Shown: in pieces, positions 48,529 to 52,258 of the stretch | Numbering within the stretch: position 1 is the stretch's first letter | How the letters are laid out: each line of letters starts with the position of its first letter | Origin: Bacteroidota bacterium | Lineage (GTDB): Bacteria; Bacteroidota; Bacteroidia; Chitinophagales; Chitinophagaceae | Direction: 5' to 3' | Assembly (NCBI GenBank): GCA_018267615.1 | Contig: JAFDYD010000023.1 | Span: 1-52,258, forward strand | DNA length: 52,258 bases | The notes under the pieces: generated by a model | What the model was told of the DNA's origin: nothing | Database searches by the model: none | Seen by the model: only the letters and a program-made list of their open reading frames with translations | Made by a program: the position numbers and the translations under genes

Positions 48529-50988
48529 ATGAGAACGATCACGATTTTTTTTCTGTTTCTTGCCAATCAAATATTCGCACAGGTAAATAAGGCGCCGGCA
48601 TATCCGCTCATCACACATAACCCTTATTTAAGCGTGTGGTCATTTACGGATGAATTGAATGCTTCGACAACAAAACACTGGACCGGCTCCGATCAATCAT
48701 TGTTAGGATTGATAAAGGTGGATGGAAAAACATTTCGTTTTTTAGGAAAATCAGAAAAACCCAGGGAAGCAATTCTTGCGGCTGCCGATGAAAAACCATA
48801 TCAATGTAAATACACGGAGACATTACAAGAAGGATGGATGAACGAATCATTCGACGATAGCAGATGGAAAACCGGGACCGCACCGTTCAGCAATGATATC
48901 AGTTATGCAAAAACAATATGGAAAACAAAAGATGTTTGGATGCGCAGATTTTTTTCAGTGAATGAAATTCCTTCCGGCAAATTGTATCTGAAATTGCATA
49001 ATGACGACGGAGTGGATGTTTATCTCAACGGAGAAAAAATTTATAACTGCGTTTGCGTAAATCACAAAGCAACTTATATCGAGCTCGATGAATCCATAAA
49101 AAATAAATTACGCAAAGGAAAAAATCTTTTAGCAATTCATTGCGAGAATACAGGCGGAGATGCATGGCTTGACGCAGGATTAAGCACCGATCCAAAACCT
49201 TCTGCCGATGATGATTTAATAATAGCTGCCGAGCAAAAAAGTGTTGATATGAATGCTACGCAAACGATTTATCAATTTGCATGTGGAAAAGTTGATCTTA
49301 CATTGACATTCACATCACCATTGCTCATTAACGATCTGGATATACTATCAAGACCCGTTTCATATATATCTTTCAAAGTAAAATCAAATGATGAAGCGGC
49401 ACATGAAGTGCGATTATATTTCGGTGCATCCACTGATCTTGCGGTTGATATGCCGTCGCAGGTCGTAAATGTGCAACAATATCAATCGGGAAATTTATCA
49501 TTATTAAAAGCGGGAACTGTCGAGCAGCCCATATTAAAGAAGAAAGGAGACGACCTCCGTATCGATTGGGGTTATGCTTTTGTTGCAGTTCCACTTGCAC
49601 AAAAAGCAGTTCAAAATATTTCTTCAGCGGCTTCAGCGGTAAAAACATTTTTCACAGCTAATTCTTCGGCCAAACCAAATCCTGCGAGTGGTAAAAGTTT
49701 AGTTCTGAATACAACGTTTGCATTGGGAAAAGTGAATTCAAAGGAAGTAGAAAGACTAGTGATGATCGGGTATGATGATTTATATGCGATTCAATATTTT
49801 AAATCAAACCTCAAGGGATGGTGGAAGTTAAAACCAGGAACAACGATTGAAAATGTGCTCAACCAATCATACAAAGAATATAATTCCGTGTTATCAAAAT
49901 GCGAGGCATTGAACAAAATGATTTATGACGATGCGGTAAAAGCCGGTGGGGAAACTTATGCGAAACTTTGCATTACCGCATACAGGCAGTCGGTCGCGGC
50001 GCATTCATTGGTAAAGAGTCCGCAGGGAGAATTATTATGGTTCTCTAAAGAAAATTTCAGCAATGGTTGTATCAACACCGTGGATGTTACGTATCCTTCC
50101 GCTCCATTATATCTTGCCTACAATCCTAAATTGATGGCGGGTATGCTGAGCGGCATATTTTATTTCTGCGACAAAAGTGGTTTATACAAATATCCATATG
50201 CTGCACATGATCTCGGCACATATCCGCTTGCTAACGGTCAGGCATATGGGGAGGGAATGCCGGTAGAAGAATCTGGTAATATGATTATTCTTACGGCGGC
50301 AGTTGCAAAAGCTGAAGGCAATGCGAATTTTGCAAAGCAGCATTGGAAAACACTGACACAGTGGGTAGGTTATTTGGAGAAAGAAGGTTTGGATCCCGCA
50401 AATCAACTGTGCACCGATGATTTTGCAGGACATCTTGCACGTAATGCAAATCTTTCTGTAAAGGCAATTGTTGGTGTTGCATGTTATGCAATGATGGCCG
50501 ATATGTTGGGAGATCATGCAACCTATGAAAAATATCATGCAATGGCAAAAGACATGGCGGTAAAATGGCAGGAGCTTGCTAATGCCGGAGATCATTTTGC
50601 TTTAACATACAATGATAAAAACACCTGGAGCCAGAAATATAATTTGGTTTGGGATAAGATCATGCAGCTTGATCTTTTTCCTGCTGACGTGTATAGTAAA
50701 GAAATCGCGTACTATCTGACAAAACAAAATGCTTTCGGACTGCCATTAGATAGCAGGAAGACATATACAAAATCGGATTGGATCATGTGGACCGCCACGC
50801 TCACAAATAACCAACAGGATTTTGATAAATTGGTTGAACCGATTTATCATTATGCAACGTCAACGCCTACACGCGTTCCATTGTGCGACTGGCATGAGAC
50901 AACAGACGGAACCCAGGTTGGATTCCAGGCGAGAAGTGTGGTAGGAGGATATTTTATAAAAGTGTTAGCAGATAAATGGAAAAAATAA
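48529..50988 (+). CDS. GtaA-like (DUF4965/DUF5127) exported protein with carbohydrate-binding insert
   Basis: 819 residues with a signal peptide (about 1-17, IFAQ). The DUF4964 head (APAYPLITHNPYLSVWSF) is followed by an insert at about 95-218 with a galactose-binding-like fold (KLYLKLHNDDGVDVYLNGEKIY). Then come DUF5127 and the six-hairpin DUF4965/DUF1793 domain (HDLGTYPLANGQAYGEGMPVEESGNMII). Fungal GtaA is a glutaminase, but Bacteroidota homologues often sit in glycan loci, so a glycosidase role is possible. Follows GH127 by 31 bp. Confidence 0.82.
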   Translation: MRTITIFFLFLANQIFAQVNKAPAYPLITHNPYLSVWSFTDELNASTTKHWTGSDQSLLGLIKVDGKTFRFLGKSEKPREAILAAADEKPYQCKYTETLQEGWMNESFDDSRWKTGTAPFSNDISYAKTIWKTKDVWMRRFFSVNEIPSGKLYLKLHNDDGVDVYLNGEKIYNCVCVNHKATYIELDESIKNKLRKGKNLLAIHCENTGGDAWLDAGLSTDPKPSADDDLIIAAEQKSVDMNATQTIYQFACGKVDLTLTFTSPLLINDLDILSRPVSYISFKVKSNDEAAHEVRLYFGASTDLAVDMPSQVVNVQQYQSGNLSLLKAGTVEQPILKKKGDDLRIDWGYAFVAVPLAQKAVQNISSAASAVKTFFTANSSAKPNPASGKSLVLNTTFALGKVNSKEVERLVMIGYDDLYAIQYFKSNLKGWWKLKPGTTIENVLNQSYKEYNSVLSKCEALNKMIYDDAVKAGGETYAKLCITAYRQSVAAHSLVKSPQGELLWFSKENFSNGCINTVDVTYPSAPLYLAYNPKLMAGMLSGIFYFCDKSGLYKYPYAAHDLGTYPLANGQAYGEGMPVEESGNMIILTAAVAKAEGNANFAKQHWKTLTQWVGYLEKEGLDPANQLCTDDFAGHLARNANLSVKAIVGVACYAMMADMLGDHATYEKYHAMAKDMAVKWQELANAGDHFALTYNDKNTWSQKYNLVWDKIMQLDLFPADVYSKEIAYYLTKQNAFGLPLDSRKTYTKSDWIMWTATLTNNQQDFDKLVEPIYHYATSTPTRVPLCDWHETTDGTQVGFQARSVVGGYFIKVLADKWKK

Positions 50989-51000
50989 GCTCACCCGCTG

Positions 51001-51014
51001 TCTCCTTAAGGAGA
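51001..51014. repeat. Short palindrome between the GtaA-like and galM genes
   Basis: TCTCCTTAAGGAGA, perfect 7-bp arms, within CACCCGCTG...GGAGAGG, a shortened form of the CCTCACCCC...GGAGAGGGG family seen near 25150. It could slow or end transcripts between the two genes. Confidence 0.5.
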
Positions 51015-51036
51015 TGGAGAGGCACTAAAAAATAAA

Positions 51037-52227
51037 ATGAACAACAATATGAATATTTTGAAACAAGCAACTGCAATTTTATCGGTTATCATATTTGCTG
51101 CATGCAACAATGCATCAGATAAAGAAGCAAAAACTGAAACGGATACCACGGCCGTAAAAAAAGTGGAAGCGACATTACCATCCAAAGAGTCTTTTCACCA
51201 GGTGATGGATGGGAAGCAGGTTGATCTTTATTTTTTAAAAAATAAAAATAATATGCAGGCGATGGTCACCAACTACGGTGGCAGGCTGGTGAGCCTGATT
51301 GTGCCGGATAAAAATAATAAAATGACAGATGTTGTCCTTGGTTTTGACAGCGTGCAACAATATCGGGCATCGACAGAAGCTTATTTCGGCGCAACGATTG
51401 GCCGATTTGGAAACAGGATCGCGAAGGGAAAATTTGTTTTGGACGGTAAATCTTATTCTTTGTTTACCAACAACGGTCCAAACACTTTGCATGGAGGGAA
51501 AAAAGGTTTCCAGGATGTGGTGTGGGATGTTGTTGGCTCGAATGATTCGTCGATTCAATTATCTTATTTGTCGAAAGACGGAGAAGAAAATTTTCCCGGT
51601 AATCTGACCGTGAATGTTACCTATACTTTACAGGACGATAATACTTTGAAAATCGATTACGAAGCAAAGACAGATAAAAAAACAATTATCAATCTCACCA
51701 ATCATGCATTTTTTAATTTGAATGGACAAGGGAGTGGTTCAATTTTGAATCATGTTTTGCAAATTAATGCTGACAAGTATACGCCGGCAGATTCTACATT
51801 GATTGCTACTGGAAAAATAGATCCTGTTGCCAACACACCATATGATTTTACAAAACCAACAGCCATCGGTGCGCGTATCGAAGATAAAAATGAGCAATTG
51901 AAAAATGGAAATGGGTATGATATCAATTATGTGTTGGGCATGAACGTATCAAAACAATTCAGGCATGCAGCAACTGTTACCGGTGATAAATCGGGAATTA
52001 TTATGGATGTTTATACAGTGGAACCGGGATTGCAATTCTATACTGGTAATTTTATGCGTGGAAAAAATACAATGAAAGGCGGAAGCAAAGATGAATTCAG
52101 AACTGCTTTTTGTCTCGAGACACAACATTTTCCAGATGCGCCGAACAAACCAAATTTTCCATCGCCGGTGTTAAAACCTGGGGAAGTGTATAAGTCAACA
52201 TCGCTTTATAGATTTTCGGCAAAATAA
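51037..52227 (+). CDS. galM: Aldose 1-epimerase, lipoprotein
   Basis: 396 residues with a lipoprotein signal (lipobox IIFAAC, C23 counted from the ATG at 51037; an ATG at 51049 is an alternative). Epimerase motifs: NYGGRLVSLIVPDK, GRFGNRIAKG, TLHGGKKGFQDVVWD, catalytic His in NLTNHAFFNL, D in DKYTP, and catalytic Glu in CLETQHFPDAPN. It interconverts alpha and beta anomers of sugars released by the upstream hydrolases. Periplasmic placement is unusual for housekeeping GalM but common in Bacteroidota glycan loci. Confidence 0.92.
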   Translation: MNNNMNILKQATAILSVIIFAACNNASDKEAKTETDTTAVKKVEATLPSKESFHQVMDGKQVDLYFLKNKNNMQAMVTNYGGRLVSLIVPDKNNKMTDVVLGFDSVQQYRASTEAYFGATIGRFGNRIAKGKFVLDGKSYSLFTNNGPNTLHGGKKGFQDVVWDVVGSNDSSIQLSYLSKDGEENFPGNLTVNVTYTLQDDNTLKIDYEAKTDKKTIINLTNHAFFNLNGQGSGSILNHVLQINADKYTPADSTLIATGKIDPVANTPYDFTKPTAIGARIEDKNEQLKNGNGYDINYVLGMNVSKQFRHAATVTGDKSGIIMDVYTVEPGLQFYTGNFMRGKNTMKGGSKDEFRTAFCLETQHFPDAPNKPNFPSPVLKPGEVYKSTSLYRFSAK

Positions 52228-52258
52228 TTGAGCAGAATTTTTTGATTTCTGAATTTAG

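Noticed and set aside
1..52258. Transposase or integrase that would explain the repeats
   Set aside because: None of the coding regions resembles a transposase, integrase or RAYT-type TnpA; if such a driver exists it lies outside the window.
1..52258. tRNA or rRNA genes
   Set aside because: I looked for cloverleaf-like intergenic sequence and rRNA signatures in the gaps and found none; all large gaps are repeat-filled.

Overview
The window looks like a chromosomal segment of a Bacteroidota bacterium, probably from the Chitinophagaceae or a related family. The phylum call rests on a clade II (Sec-type) nitrous-oxide reductase operon with a fasciclin gene inside it, several promoters with the Bacteroidota -7 element TAnnTTTG and no evident Shine-Dalgarno sequences, and a GH127 / glutaminase-A-like / aldose-epimerase block typical of this phylum. 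The family-level guess is inference. I see no rRNA, tRNA, CRISPR array, transposase, integrase or phage structural gene.

Layout. 0-11.4 kb: a denitrification and nitrosative-stress island. hemN, ric and a haem-copper-oxidase-like membrane protein are on the minus strand, followed by a Crp/Fnr-type regulator. Divergent from it is the operon cytochrome c - nosZ - fasciclin - nosL - nosD - nosF - nosY. 11.6-25.1 kb: genes typical of low-oxygen or stress physiology: truncated haemoglobin, Zn alcohol dehydrogenase, M50 protease with CBS domains, a small envelope-stress cluster (YtxH-like, holin-like, small charged protein), acetyl-CoA hydrolase/CoA-transferase, universal stress protein, CHAD protein, P-type cation ATPase, flavodoxin, a small membrane protein and rhomboid. 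25.4-31 kb: TetR-MFS pair, a gingipain-fold (C25-like) protein with a small partner, and a PAP2 phosphatase. 31.3-38.7 kb: two-component system followed by a TolC/MFP/RND efflux operon. 38.9-46.2 kb: beta-propeller protein, a decapitated secreted-protein remnant, ArsR-SRPBCC-hydrolase, class I aldolase with a HAD phosphatase, an SDR and an LLM oxidoreductase. 46.4-52.2 kb: a glycan-degradation block (GH127, GtaA-like, GalM).

Two signals stand out. First, nine promoters share one 44-bp geometry: a Crp/Fnr-like dyad (consensus ATGAT-N4-ATCAT), exactly 22 bp, then a TAnnTTTG-like -7 box. This places the dyad near -41.5, the class II activator position. The promoters include those of ric-hemN, the oxidase-like gene, the regulator itself, the nos operon, and apparently alcohol dehydrogenase, YtxH, Usp, CHAD and a small membrane-protein gene. 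If real, one regulator ties the N2O operon to the neighbouring stress genes. Second, almost every transcription-unit boundary carries a long, often near-perfect inverted repeat (arms up to 74 bp). These are built from a small vocabulary of recurring words, sometimes nested inside each other and sometimes present as orphan halves. They lie between divergent 5' ends as well as at 3' ends, so plain terminator function does not explain them.
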